Shown here piece by piece: positions 55,401 through 63,959 of a stretch of DNA of 64,000 bases. The notes beneath the pieces are model-generated. The model had not been told where the DNA came from and searched no databases. It saw only the letters and a list, made by a program, of their open reading frames with translations. The translations under genes and the position numbers were made by a program. Every line of letters begins with the position of its first letter. Position 1 is the stretch's first letter. Where the stretch lies: NCBI GenBank assembly GCA_944415425.1, contig CALYBP010000003.1, positions 16,444-80,443 of the forward strand, in the 5' to 3' direction. The DNA comes from an uncultured Ruminococcus sp. (lineage in GTDB: Bacteria; Bacillota; Clostridia; Oscillospirales; Acutalibacteraceae).

Positions 55401-55793
55401 AATATTGTTCTTTTTGCAGTCTGTAAGAGTTTGAAGCATCAAATCGGCAAGGCTTGCTGTCTTGGTAGTTTTTAAAACTCTCAGCTTTTCCGTAAGCTGT
55501 TCAAGCGCAATATTCATAATTACGGCTCTTGTACCGTCGTCTATTACATTTTCGGGCAGATTATGCGTCTGCTCAAAAACATAGCGGCAAAGTCTTGTAA
55601 ATCCGAAAACCCTGACATTTTTGGCAAGTTTTGCGCCAAGCAGGTTTAAAAGAGCTTTTTCGGTTTCAAAAGTATTCATATCGGGCACAAGCATTATCGG
55701 ACTTTCATCTGCGTCTTTTACAAGCTCACATATTCTGCCGTAAATATATTGTGTTTTTCCCGTTCCGCTTTTTCCGAATACAAATCGAAGCAT
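52452..55793 (-). CDS. addB: ATP-dependent helicase/nuclease subunit B
   Basis: A 1113-residue partner of AddA. It has a P-loop GKSGTGKT at 7-14, an inactivated helicase core and a C-terminal nuclease domain (VVDYKTGNTKF). Four Cys for the 4Fe-4S cluster are visible: one in SRCRFAYF and three in CEYCPYDSVC near the end. ATG 55793 follows GAGGTGAG; a longer frame to 55817 is less likely. Confidence 0.95.
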   Translation of the reverse strand: MLRFVFGKSGTGKTQYIYGRICELVKDADESPIMLVPDMNTFETEKALLNLLGAKLAKNVRVFGFTRLCRYVFEQTHNLPENVIDDGTRAVIMNIALEQLTEKLRVLKTTKTASLADLMLQTLTDCKKNNITPSALYNASENIKDETLASKLYETALVLETFDAVLSQSYVDPLDDLTRLYDILSENRLFDGCTLFVDSFSGFSAQQLKVLKALLSQCASVYIALTLDPQSDGLEQAFATSHRTYKMIKNIAKSENIDIKAPVKLTDNKKFSNSGLNILESSVFRHENLQSQDSPESIMLYSADDRYDECRFVAQKIKSLIIKQGYLYSDITVICHDIKPYRGIIDTVFKKYEIPYFMDSESDIEVKPVIRFVNSVFRIIFDNFQRDDVIALLKTGLTPISPDDINCFENYTYIWNINGTDYKKEFTQNPRGFSQKLSDYDKKELDKAESVRKIVVNTLLSFSESIKNKSGIEITRLLYELLCEFKVQESLNKMYDTFQDGYQSGAGAEQIRIWNFLMDAFDKTAAVLGDTFVSPKRYYELLSIQISSIKLMQIPQTLDSVTVTAAQRVRVSRQKASFLIGCVDGEFPTVPHTSGVFSPFELKQLAVNDVKLCEDFSSLADLEIFMAYCCMTSPCEKLFISYPRFDLRDTAYTPSVIFTEAARTFPEIKIYDSLDFDIRREAMYAIRPAFEQYARSLSNKNGELGGLSEFFAAHPYFSAKSEAVLRAANSSPFKITDRKNTEKLFGENLKISASQVQKFSRCRFAYFCTYGLNIRERRRAEINPLEYGTLVHFLLEKFFTAYKKQDYISLNDDDIREFTKNAVNEYTEMYFGGADKQSKAFLYRLKIISDNVFVLLKHITEELSQSEFSVADCELKIGDDIPSYTVQLSNGHNIALYGSVDRVDVMEINGNKFLRVVDYKTGNTKFKLSDILYGVNLQMLLYLYSIIKNGGEKYGEILPAGILYMPATVPVISSETPLDDRKIKEKIDDSLKMNGLVLNDARVITGMEKSGKGTYIPVKINLGTPKASNSLATLEQFGKIFKKLEYTVASMGRKLYSGDIKAAPLINGSKNACEYCPYDSVCQYRMSSPVYAFSASNDEVYSEIEKELAKGEV

Positions 55794-55907
55794 ACCGCTC
55801 ACCTCATCAACTGACACAAAGTCGGTCGTCTTTACGCAAAACCGTCTTTGAGTCGGATATTGTGTAATATAAATAATATATCACAAGAGATGAGTCATTT
55901 AAAGGAC

Positions 55908-56504
55908 TTAGCTGAAAAATGAACGGATTTTTTCAAAAATTTCTACTATTTTGAATTTGTATTCATATTTCTCGTTTTTTACTATATTGTACTGATTATC
56001 GTTTAAAGCCTCCTTTGCCGCCTTGTCCTGATTTTCTTCTGTCGATATACAAACCGACGGATACATAACGCACCACCAGTTTTTGCCCTCTCCGCTTCCT
56101 ATTGAAATTCTTAAAGCGTCATACATTCCCGACGGAAGCGTGTAGCTGTCATAATATCTTGTTGTAAAATACATATTTGTTATTTCCGCCTTGACGCCGT
56201 AATCGTACCCGTTGCGTCTGACCTCTTTAAGCGCCTCATTGCATATATCCTGTAAATTTTCGGACACAACGCTTTCGGCCTCCTGCTTTGAGTGAGCGCT
56301 TTTAAACAGTGATTCCGTATAATTTAATACCCTGTCGCGAACTTTCAGCTTTAACTGCTGGTCCTCGTCGGAATCGGAATTTGCAAGAATATGAAGTCTG
56401 AAAACCTCGTTTGAAATTTCCTTACACTCCGTTTCAAACGGAAGCATTGAAAATAATACGGTGAGTACAAACGCCGCGCATAACGCCTTGATAAATAATT
56501 TCAT
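55908..56504 (-). CDS. spoIIR: Stage II sporulation protein R
   Basis: A 198-residue secreted protein, made in the forespore under sigma-F, that signals across the septum to SpoIIGA so that pro-sigma-E is cleaved in the mother cell. The signal peptide (about 1-22), VFRLHILANSDSDEDQQLKLKVRDRVL and the PSGMYDALRISIGSGEGKNWWCVMYPS segment are diagnostic. The gene supports a spore-forming host. Its start is six bases after a terminator hairpin that contains its ribosome binding site. Confidence 0.95.
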   Translation of the reverse strand: MKLFIKALCAAFVLTVLFSMLPFETECKEISNEVFRLHILANSDSDEDQQLKLKVRDRVLNYTESLFKSAHSKQEAESVVSENLQDICNEALKEVRRNGYDYGVKAEITNMYFTTRYYDSYTLPSGMYDALRISIGSGEGKNWWCVMYPSVCISTEENQDKAAKEALNDNQYNIVKNEKYEYKFKIVEIFEKIRSFFS

Positions 56505-56510
56505 AAAAAT

Positions 56511-56546
56511 AACCTGTCCTCTCTTTATTTAGAGTATGGACAGGTT
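56511..56546 (-). terminator. Terminator-like hairpin overlapping the spoIIR ribosome binding site
   Basis: AACCTGTCC pairs with GGACAGGTT around an 18-base loop, followed by ATTTTT and directly the ATG of spoIIR. The likely ribosome binding site (AGAGAGGA) is at the 3' side of loop and stem, so an mRNA read through from ispE would hide it. Confidence 0.7.
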
Positions 56547-56571
56547 TTGTAAAAATATTCCATTTAAAATA

Positions 56572-57444
56572 TTACGGCTGAGCTTCACAGCCTTTTTTTA
56601 TCGGCTTGCACAAATAAACCTCGCTGTAACGCTCCTTTAGCATATCGTAACACTTTTTTGCTCTGCGTTTTGATGTAAAAATACCGAAAACCGCCGAACC
56701 CGAACCGCTCATACCGGTTCCTCTCGCCTTTGACTTTATCATAGCTGACTTTATTTCGTTTACCTCGGGGATAGACAGAGCAAGCTCAAAATCATTAAAC
56801 AAAGTAGATGAAATCAAAAACATATCCCTGCTGTAAAGCGCCTTTATCATCTCGTCGGTATAGGACGGATGAGGGTTTAGCGCATCGACCTTTGAGTAAG
56901 CGTCTGCGGTTGAAACGCTTACGCTGTCGGGCTTGCATATTACAATATCCGAGCAGTTAAACGACGGAAGCTTTTTTAAGTCCGTGCCGATACCCGTCGC
57001 AAGCTTTGTGCCGCCCTCAAGGCAGAAAGGAACATCCGCTCCGACCCTTTCGCATATATCGTGCATTTCGTGTGACGAAAGCCTTTTGTCAAACAAAAGA
57101 TTCAGACCGAGCACAACCGCCGCACCGTCGCTGCTGCCTCCGGCAAGTCCCGCCTGTGTGGGAATATTCTTATCTATGTTAATGTTTACACCGAATCCGC
57201 TCATTCGGCAGTAGTCAAAAAATCTGTAAGCCGCTTTTGCGCATATGTTGCTGTCATCGCACGGCACACCGGGGTAATCGCACGAAACCTCAACCTTGTC
57301 ATCATCTCTTTTTGAAAGTGTAACTGTGTCAAAAAGACTTACCGACTGCATCACGGTAGAAATATTGTGGTATCCGTCGGGTCTTTTGCCCAACACCTCA
57401 AGTGTGAGATTAATTTTTGCGGGCGCAAGCACTTTAATTTCCAT
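56572..57444 (-). CDS. ispE: 4-diphosphocytidyl-2-C-methyl-D-erythritol kinase
   Basis: A 290-residue GHMP kinase of the MEP isoprenoid pathway. AKINLTLEVLGKRPDGYH at the start, PTQAGLAGGSSDGAA (the ATP loop) and MSGSGSAVFGIF near the end are the family motifs. Its start overlaps the end of the aminotransferase gene by 11 bases. Confidence 0.95.
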   Translation of the reverse strand: MEIKVLAPAKINLTLEVLGKRPDGYHNISTVMQSVSLFDTVTLSKRDDDKVEVSCDYPGVPCDDSNICAKAAYRFFDYCRMSGFGVNINIDKNIPTQAGLAGGSSDGAAVVLGLNLLFDKRLSSHEMHDICERVGADVPFCLEGGTKLATGIGTDLKKLPSFNCSDIVICKPDSVSVSTADAYSKVDALNPHPSYTDEMIKALYSRDMFLISSTLFNDFELALSIPEVNEIKSAMIKSKARGTGMSGSGSAVFGIFTSKRRAKKCYDMLKERYSEVYLCKPIKKGCEAQP

Positions 57445-58615
57445 TATGCAGTTCCTCTAAAAATTCCTTTATGCGCTCAAGCGCGATTTTCAGGTGGTCA
57501 AGCGAATAAGAATACGACACTCTTACAAAGCCCTCGCCGCACTCACCGAACGCCGTTCCCGGCACTACGGCAACATGCTTTTTCATAATCAGTCTTGTAC
57601 AGAATTCCTCGGATGTGAGTCCCGTGCTCTTTATGCACGGAAAAACATAAAACGCACCCAAAGGCTCAAAGCAGGAAAGTCCCATTGCGTTGAAGCCGTC
57701 AACCACAAGTCTGCGCCTCATATCGTATTCATCACGCATTCTCTCCACATCGCCGTCGCCGTTTCTGAGCGCTTCCACTGCGGCATACTGAGCCGTTGTG
57801 GGAGCGGACATTATTCCGTACTGATGAAGCTTCGTCATCTGACTTATGATGGGAGCAGGTCCGAGAGCATAGCCAAGCCTCCAGCCCGTCATAGCGTAGG
57901 ATTTTGAAAATCCGTTTATCACTATTGTGCGCTCGTACATATTGTCAAGAGAGGCGATTGAAATATGCGAATTTTTGCCGTATGTAAGCTCCGAATAAAT
58001 TTCATCGGACAAGACGATCAAATCATTCTTTATTACTACCTGCGCAATTTCCTCAAGGTCCTCTTTTTCCATGATCGCTCCCGTGGGGTTGTTCGGAAAC
58101 GGAAGCACCAAGAGCTTTGTCTTAGGTGTAACGGCCGCCTCAAGGTCCTTTGCCTTCAGTCTGAAACGGTCCTCGTTTTTTGTGTTTATGATAACGGCAG
58201 TTCCGCCCGACATTACCGTAAGCGGCTCGTAGCACACAAACGACGGCTCGGGTATAATAACCTCGTCGCCTTTTTGTACAAGCGCTCTGAACGCAAGGTC
58301 GATGGCTTCGCTTCCGCCGACGGTTACAAGCGTCTGCGTTTTTGGGTCATAGGATACGCCGTATCTTCTCGCATAGTATTTTGAGATTTCCTCCCTAAGC
58401 TCCATAAATCCTCTGTTGGGAGAATACCACGTTCTGCCCTTTTCAAGAGTCCTTATTCCCTCGTCGCGGATATGCCACGGCGTCTGAAAATCCGGCTCGC
58501 CTATGCTAAGCGATATTACGTCGTCCATTTCATTTGCTATGTCAAAAAACTTGCGGATTCCGGAAGGCTTTACGGATTTTATTCTGTCGTTTAAATACTT
58601 TTCATAGTCGATCAC
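57434..58615 (-). CDS. Class I/II pyridoxal-phosphate aminotransferase
   Basis: A 393-residue aminotransferase of the aspartate/alanine type: PSFVCYEPL, FPNNPTGAIM and the PLP lysine in INGFSKSYAMTGWRLGY. It starts with GTG overlapping the Lrp stop (GTGA). The Lrp regulator next to it hints that it takes part in amino acid degradation or alanine/aromatic transamination. Substrate is not determined by sequence alone. Confidence 0.9.
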   Translation of the reverse strand: MIDYEKYLNDRIKSVKPSGIRKFFDIANEMDDVISLSIGEPDFQTPWHIRDEGIRTLEKGRTWYSPNRGFMELREEISKYYARRYGVSYDPKTQTLVTVGGSEAIDLAFRALVQKGDEVIIPEPSFVCYEPLTVMSGGTAVIINTKNEDRFRLKAKDLEAAVTPKTKLLVLPFPNNPTGAIMEKEDLEEIAQVVIKNDLIVLSDEIYSELTYGKNSHISIASLDNMYERTIVINGFSKSYAMTGWRLGYALGPAPIISQMTKLHQYGIMSAPTTAQYAAVEALRNGDGDVERMRDEYDMRRRLVVDGFNAMGLSCFEPLGAFYVFPCIKSTGLTSEEFCTRLIMKKHVAVVPGTAFGECGEGFVRVSYSYSLDHLKIALERIKEFLEELHNGN

Positions 58616-59094
58616 AGGATTAAATTCCTCCCGTCGCTTTTATCATTAAAATTAATAAGGTTCTTTCCCCTGTCCTTATAATGGCGCATGATAAAGTGAG
58701 TGCTTGTCGAAAGCACGCCGTCAACGGTTGAAAGCTTTTTGGCTACAAACATGGATATATCCTGCATTGTATCTCCTCTTACGATGAGAGCAAAATCATA
58801 TGCTCCCGCCATAAGATAAACAGATTCAACCTCGTCAAATTCCATACAGCGCTCTGCCATTTCATCAAAGCCCGTTTCCTTTTTGGGCGTAACCCTAAGC
58901 TCAATAAGCGCCTCAACGCCGCCGTTTGAAAGCTCGTCACGGTTTATAAGCGCCTGATAGCCCTTGATTATTCCCTTGCTCTCATATTCCTTTATCTGAG
59001 CCTTGATGTAATCCTCGGGTTCGCCGAGCATTATCGCAAGCTGAGCGGTAGTAAATCCCGAATCAGCACTTAAAATACGCAGTAATTTATCCAT
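58612..59094 (-). CDS. Lrp/AsnC family transcriptional regulator
   Basis: A 160-residue protein with an N-terminal winged helix (AQLAIMLGEPEDYIKAQIKEYESKGIIKGYQALIN) and a C-terminal RAM domain (VESVYLMAGAYDFALIVRGDT). Lrp proteins sense amino acids through the RAM domain. It is translationally coupled to the aminotransferase gene, which it probably controls. GGAGG precedes the ATG. Confidence 0.92.
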   Translation of the reverse strand: MDKLLRILSADSGFTTAQLAIMLGEPEDYIKAQIKEYESKGIIKGYQALINRDELSNGGVEALIELRVTPKKETGFDEMAERCMEFDEVESVYLMAGAYDFALIVRGDTMQDISMFVAKKLSTVDGVLSTSTHFIMRHYKDRGKNLINFNDKSDGRNLIL

Positions 59095-59119
59095 AATTTA
59101 CCTCCTGTTGGTTGATTTA

Positions 59120-59599
59120 TTATACAGTCTGAATTACAAGCTTGTCAACGGTATTAATAAGATTTGCACACACCGAAGCCGCTATGCAAAACAGCTCGTT
59201 TTTCTCGTCAAAAACATCAAGTTCGCAGTATTCACAATGTTTTACCTGCCTTGAAATCACGGTATTGTCAACATCAATTATACCGAAACAGCCCGACGCA
59301 AGGTTCCCCTGTATAAGCCAGTTGTTTCCGTAAAAGCGGCCCGAAATTCCGCTCTGCGAAAAAACGGTAAGCAATGTTATATGCTTCTTCTTCGGAGCCT
59401 TAAACACAAATGCGCCGCTTGAAGACAAGGGAATTTTGCGGATTTTCATAACCGCACTTCCCGTTTCGTCAAAAATCAGGATTTTAAATACCGACTTGCC
59501 TCCGATAAGGCAGGCGCGGTACTTTTGATTTGAAAGCTCATCAAAGATATAAAAACAAACCTCGCACGGGGAAACGCTTCGTTTTATAAAAAGCTTCAT
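59120..59599 (-). CDS. Tubby C2/LURP-one-like small protein
   Basis: A 159-residue beta-rich protein with no helix or signal. The stretch YGNNWLIQGNLASGCFGIIDVDNTVISRQVK, followed by DVFDEKNELFCIAASVCANLI, looks like the LURP-one/Tubby C2 family, but the match is by eye. Function unknown. It lies between nadE and the Lrp gene on the same strand. Confidence 0.6.
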   Translation of the reverse strand: MKLFIKRSVSPCEVCFYIFDELSNQKYRACLIGGKSVFKILIFDETGSAVMKIRKIPLSSSGAFVFKAPKKKHITLLTVFSQSGISGRFYGNNWLIQGNLASGCFGIIDVDNTVISRQVKHCEYCELDVFDEKNELFCIAASVCANLINTVDKLVIQTV

Positions 59600-59634
59600 A
59601 AAATCACCGATAAAAATATTTTGTTATAAGAATA

Positions 59635-61554
59635 CTAAGCATTTTCCGCCTCATCAAGCCAAAGTCTTGCGTCAGCGTCGCTGGGCATTCTCCAGTCCGA
59701 ACGCGGAGAAAGCGTGACTGAACCGACCTTTGGACCATCCGGCAGACATGAGCGCTTAAACTGCTGGCTGAAAAAACGCCTTATAAATACGATAAGCCAT
59801 TTTTTTATTGTACTTTCGCTGTATACGCCGTAAAAAGATTGTTTCGCAATATAATATATTTTACTCGGAGAATATCCGAATCGTACCATATAATACAGAA
59901 AATAATCGTGCAGCTCATACGGACCCACAACATCTTCTGTTTTCTGGGCTATGTCACCGTTTTTGTCGGGGGGCAAAAGCTCAGGGCTTACCGGAGTGTC
60001 GAGGACATCGAGCAAAACCTCCTTTAGAGGGGAAGCCGATTTCTGCGCTTCGTACGAAGTGAGGTATCTCACAAGCGTTTTCGGAACGGAGGCGTTTACG
60101 GCGTACATACTCATATGGTCGCCGTTGTAGGTTGCCCATCCCAAAGCAAGCTCGGAAAGGTCGCCCGTTCCTATTACAAGCGCTCCGTATTTGTTTGACA
60201 AATCCATCAAAATTTGAGTGCGTTCCCTTGCCTGTGAATTTTCATATGTCACGTCGGTAACGCTCTCGTCATGCGAAATGTCCGCAAAATGACGGCGCAC
60301 GGCAAGGGTGATGTCAATCTCCTCAAACGACACGCCGTAAGCCTGAGCAAGCTTCTGAGCGTTTGATTTAGTCCTTTTTGTAGTGCCGAAGCAAGGCATT
60401 GTGACGGTATAAATATTTTTCCTGTCAAGCGACAGCATATCAAATGCGTGCACGCAGACAATAAGTGCAAGGGTGCTGTCAAGTCCTCCCGACAAGCCCA
60501 CAACAACATTTTTTATCCCCGTATGGCAAAGCCTTGTCGCAAGTCCCGTTGCCTGGATAGTTAATATTTCCTCGCACCTTTTTTCAAGGTCGCCCCTGTC
60601 ATAAGGCACAAACGGAGTGCGGGGAAAGTTACGCTCGAGTTTAAAGTCATCGGGTATTTTTAAGTCAAAATTTATGCTTTCGCAAAGGTCATTGCCGCTT
60701 GCGCCGATGTAAGTATTTGTTTTTCTGCGTTCACCCAAAAGCCGCTGCAAGTCAATATCGGCGTAAATAATGCCGTTTGTAAAACGCTCGCTTTCGCTGA
60801 GAACGGTCCCGTTTTCCGAAATTATATTATGCGCGGAAAACACCATATCTGTCGTGCTTTCCCCGAAGCCCGAATCGCAGTAGACATAGCCGCAGCAAAG
60901 CTTTGCGCTCTGCATTTTAACAAGGTCACGGCGGTACTGCGCCTTCCCTATCAAATCATCGGAAGAAGAAAGGTTCAACATAAGCAATGCGCCGCTCTTT
61001 GTAAGGTTAACGGATGGCGAATCTGCCACCCACAAATCCTCGCAGATTTCAACGCCGAATGTAAAATCGCTCATTGATTTACAGCTGAAATACATTTTTG
61101 CGCACAGTCTTACATCGTCCTGACCCGCAAAAGATATGACCTCGTCAACATCTTTTCCGCTTGTAAAATGACGGGCTTCGTAAAACTCGCCGTAATTGGG
61201 AATATTTATTTTAGGAACAGCCCCGAGTATCCTGCCCTTGCAAATCACAACAGCGCAGTTATACAGCGCCTGTTTCACGGCAATCGGAGCGCCCACGGCA
61301 AAAACTATGTTGAGATTTTCGGTTTCCTTTACTATCTTTTCAACAGCTTTTTCCGCTTCCCTGAGCAGAGCGCTCTGCAAAAACAGGTCGGAACAGGTAT
61401 ATCCCGTAACGCAAAGCTCGTGAAACACCGCGACCGACGCACCGTGCTCATACGCTTCTTTAACGGAAGCAATAATGCTGTCTGCATTAAAGCCGCAGTT
61501 TGCAACCCGTATCTTCGGCGCAGCGGCTGCTGTTTTTATAAAACCGTAATTCAA
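59635..61554 (-). CDS. nadE: Glutamine-dependent NAD+ synthetase
   Basis: A 639-residue two-domain enzyme that makes NAD from deamido-NAD, ATP and glutamine. The nitrilase-like glutaminase half has the Glu/Lys/Cys triad in FHELCVTGY, PKINIPNYGEFYE and GVEICEDLW. The synthetase half has the P-loop VGLSGGLDSTLAL. TTG 61554 gives the common N-terminus NYGFIKTAAAAPKI and sits nine bases after AAGGA; the ATG three codons earlier is too close to that site. Confidence 0.95.
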   Translation of the reverse strand: MNYGFIKTAAAAPKIRVANCGFNADSIIASVKEAYEHGASVAVFHELCVTGYTCSDLFLQSALLREAEKAVEKIVKETENLNIVFAVGAPIAVKQALYNCAVVICKGRILGAVPKINIPNYGEFYEARHFTSGKDVDEVISFAGQDDVRLCAKMYFSCKSMSDFTFGVEICEDLWVADSPSVNLTKSGALLMLNLSSSDDLIGKAQYRRDLVKMQSAKLCCGYVYCDSGFGESTTDMVFSAHNIISENGTVLSESERFTNGIIYADIDLQRLLGERRKTNTYIGASGNDLCESINFDLKIPDDFKLERNFPRTPFVPYDRGDLEKRCEEILTIQATGLATRLCHTGIKNVVVGLSGGLDSTLALIVCVHAFDMLSLDRKNIYTVTMPCFGTTKRTKSNAQKLAQAYGVSFEEIDITLAVRRHFADISHDESVTDVTYENSQARERTQILMDLSNKYGALVIGTGDLSELALGWATYNGDHMSMYAVNASVPKTLVRYLTSYEAQKSASPLKEVLLDVLDTPVSPELLPPDKNGDIAQKTEDVVGPYELHDYFLYYMVRFGYSPSKIYYIAKQSFYGVYSESTIKKWLIVFIRRFFSQQFKRSCLPDGPKVGSVTLSPRSDWRMPSDADARLWLDEAENA

Positions 61555-61573
61555 AAGTATCATTCCTTAAAAA

Positions 61574-61608
61574 AATATCCGCAGGCAATTTATACACCTA
61601 CGGATATT
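61574..61608 (-). terminator. Terminator of the exopolysaccharide polymerase-like gene, overlapping the nadE promoter
   Basis: AATATCCG pairs with CGGATATT, with an inner AGG/CCT step, and seven T follow on the minus strand. Confidence 0.85.
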
Positions 61609-61634
61609 ATAACTCATTTCACCGTAATATACAA
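61606..61634 (-). promoter_or_regulatory. Sigma-A promoter of nadE
   Basis: TTGTAT and TATAAT lie 17 bp apart on the minus strand. The transcript would start within the upstream gene's terminator stem, so that stem cannot fold in the nadE mRNA. Confidence 0.7.
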
Positions 61635-61637
61635 GAA

Positions 61638-63095
61638 CTAAAGCAGCGTTCTTGTGAGCCGTTTTTTATGAAACAGATACTGCGTTTCAAGCATCGGCTC
61701 AAATTTTGCTATATAACAGCTCATATACCCCATCATCAGCCAGAACCACATAACCATAAACGAAATATCGTACAAAAGTGCTTTCTCGAACATCGCATAC
61801 GCAAGGTATGCAAAGAGAAACGCAAACAGGCAGGGGTAAACATCGTTTCTGAATGTCTTTTTCTGCAAAAACAAATGCTGGGCGGCGTGCTTTGCGAATC
61901 TGAAACCGAAAATGCCGAAAATCACAAACCCGATAACTCCCGTAGATACGAGTATCGTCAGGAAACCGTTGTGCAGGTCGCTTTTATGATAGGAATACCC
62001 GAGGACGCCGTCGGAGTACTGCTCGCTGAACAAAACAATGTTTCCGTTTGAAATTCCGATTATGGGCGAAATTTTGAAAAGATTTATTGATTCTTTCCAC
62101 AATTTAAAACGTCCGCTGTCAATGTTTTGATTTTCGTGCTCAAAGGTAATCTCGCTTTTTTTATTTTCCGAGCCGTTATTTTCGATTTTCTCGGTGAGTT
62201 CTTCTCCGCCCGTTATCAGGCTCATAGCAGAATTTGTCTTTGAAACAACAACGGAAAAGCCCGTCTGACAGATAGTTCTGAACATAAGCGCGGAACATAT
62301 CAAAAAAGAACCCACAACCGCAAGCGCGACGATTTTAAGAATAATTTTCTTTGGAGAAAGTCCCGTTTTATCCGCAAAAAATATGTAGACAACATACACA
62401 ATGGCGTATCCGAGCGCAAGCACAAGGGAAGCGTTTGAATCGCACAGTATCAAAGAAAAAAGGTTTGTCGCGACACAGGAAAAAATCCATATTTTGCTTA
62501 CTCTCGGCTGATTTACAGAATTCATAAGCTTTTCTTTATAAAGCATATGACAGCACACGACGGATACTACGGAGGAAAATCCGAGTAAATTAGGATTTAC
62601 ATATATGCCCGTAAATCTGTTTTCATATATAGTGAATTTTATCCAGTACCATTCAAAGGTTATGTTGAACATAAGGCAGAATATTCCGATTATGTTCGCC
62701 GCGGTAGTTATATAAACAATAAATCTCGCAACCGAGTAAAGCTCTGTTCGAAAATCAAAATCCGGCTCGGTATGCATACCGTAAAACACGAAAAAGCAAA
62801 TGACAACATGGACAAACATAACAAGGCTGTAAAAAACAGTTATCGAAAAGTTTATAAGCACCGACAAAAACGACACAGCCAAAAAAGCTCCCGCCCATAG
62901 TCCGAAACGAAGTTTAAAAAAGGTTTTGTACCTTCTTTGGTTGTATATGGCAAGCCCTGCTCCCCATATGAATAAAAACACCAAAAGAACATAGGCGGGT
63001 ATTTGAAGAAATGCTATATTGCAGAAAAACAAATCGGCAATATACACTTTTCTGAAAAGAGAAGAGTCCTTTAACTTTTCTTTTAAAGCAATCAT
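61638..63095 (-). CDS. O-antigen ligase/polymerase-like membrane protein
   Basis: A 485-residue protein with ten or more helices and a large extracytoplasmic loop (about 280-370). The SDLHNGFLTILVSTGVIGFVIFGIFGF segment after the loop is the hallmark of O-antigen ligase/Wzy-like proteins, which polymerise or transfer polysaccharide outside the membrane. It follows the sugar transferase gene by 16 bases. Confidence 0.85.
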   Translation of the reverse strand: MIALKEKLKDSSLFRKVYIADLFFCNIAFLQIPAYVLLVFLFIWGAGLAIYNQRRYKTFFKLRFGLWAGAFLAVSFLSVLINFSITVFYSLVMFVHVVICFFVFYGMHTEPDFDFRTELYSVARFIVYITTAANIIGIFCLMFNITFEWYWIKFTIYENRFTGIYVNPNLLGFSSVVSVVCCHMLYKEKLMNSVNQPRVSKIWIFSCVATNLFSLILCDSNASLVLALGYAIVYVVYIFFADKTGLSPKKIILKIVALAVVGSFLICSALMFRTICQTGFSVVVSKTNSAMSLITGGEELTEKIENNGSENKKSEITFEHENQNIDSGRFKLWKESINLFKISPIIGISNGNIVLFSEQYSDGVLGYSYHKSDLHNGFLTILVSTGVIGFVIFGIFGFRFAKHAAQHLFLQKKTFRNDVYPCLFAFLFAYLAYAMFEKALLYDISFMVMWFWLMMGYMSCYIAKFEPMLETQYLFHKKRLTRTLL

Positions 63096-63111
63096 GATTC
63101 TACCTCATTTA

Positions 63112-63792
63112 TCAGCAAAAAACCTCTTTTACGGTTTTAAGCATAAGCTTCAGATCCGACCTGAAACCGAAATTCTCCGTGTATTGCAAATTATACTTCA
63201 TCTTTTCGGGAAGTATCTTGTTTATATAAACCTCATCGGCATCTTCCTGGGAACTTAACAGCTTTTCCTCGTCCTTATACATTATGGAAGCGAGAGAGGT
63301 TATTCCGGCGGGGATAAGAAGCGTTGCGTAATATTCAGCCCGATACCTTTCAACATATTTCGGCACCTCGGGTCTTGTCCCCACAAAAGACATACTTCCC
63401 GACAAAACATTGAAAATCTGAGGAAGCTCATCGAGCCGGTATTTTCTCAAAAATCTTCCGATTTTCGTTATTCTTGCGTCGCCTTGGGTTGTTACAAGCG
63501 AACCGATTTGATCCGCATTTTCAACCATAGTGCGAAATTTAAGTATTTTAAAGCGCTTTCCGTATGTCGTAACACGAACCTGCTTGTAAAACACGGGTCC
63601 GTTTGAGGTAAGTTTTACCGCCGCCGCAATAAAAGCAATCGGAATAATAAGAATAACGAGCATTATGACCGAAAGTATAATATCGGATAACCTTTTAAGA
63701 AAAAGGCTTTTTGACTTTTTGCACAATATATCGTAATACGGCTTTACCTGTTCTGTTTTGAAAACATCAGGCAGCTTATGAAAAGGCTTCAT
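63112..63792 (-). CDS. Undecaprenyl-phosphate sugar phosphotransferase (bacterial sugar transferase)
   Basis: A 226-residue monotopic enzyme that starts polysaccharide units by moving a sugar phosphate to undecaprenyl phosphate. Signatures are KRLSDIILS with one helix (about 33-62), GPVFYKQVRV, FKILKFRTMVENAD, LRKYRLDELPQIFNVL and MSFVGTRPE. Here begins a polysaccharide locus; its other genes may lie beyond the window edge. AAGGAG precedes the ATG. Confidence 0.92.
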   Translation of the reverse strand: MKPFHKLPDVFKTEQVKPYYDILCKKSKSLFLKRLSDIILSVIMLVILIIPIAFIAAAVKLTSNGPVFYKQVRVTTYGKRFKILKFRTMVENADQIGSLVTTQGDARITKIGRFLRKYRLDELPQIFNVLSGSMSFVGTRPEVPKYVERYRAEYYATLLIPAGITSLASIMYKDEEKLLSSQEDADEVYINKILPEKMKYNLQYTENFGFRSDLKLMLKTVKEVFC

Positions 63793-63862
63793 ACCGAATC
63801 TCCTTGCGTGTGATTACATAACGCAGATATAAAAAACCGCAAATACTGCGTTACATTACGGT

Positions 63863-63891
63863 ATTATATAACTTTTTGCGGATTTTTTCAA
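63863..63891 (-). promoter_or_regulatory. Sigma-A promoter of the exopolysaccharide genes
   Basis: TTGAAA and TATAAT lie 17 bp apart on the minus strand, about 70 bases before the sugar transferase start. The leader can form two competing stems (see findings). Confidence 0.78.
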
Positions 63892-63928
63892 TATTATTTG
63901 AAAATATTAAGAATTTGCTTTACAACGT

Positions 63929-63959
63929 AAAAACCGACGGTATGCAGCCGTCGGTTTTT
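63929..63959. terminator. Bidirectional terminator at the window edge
   Basis: AAAAACCGACGG pairs perfectly with CCGTCGGTTTTT around a 7-base loop. Its gene lies outside the window. Bases 63960-64000 show no gene. Confidence 0.85.
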
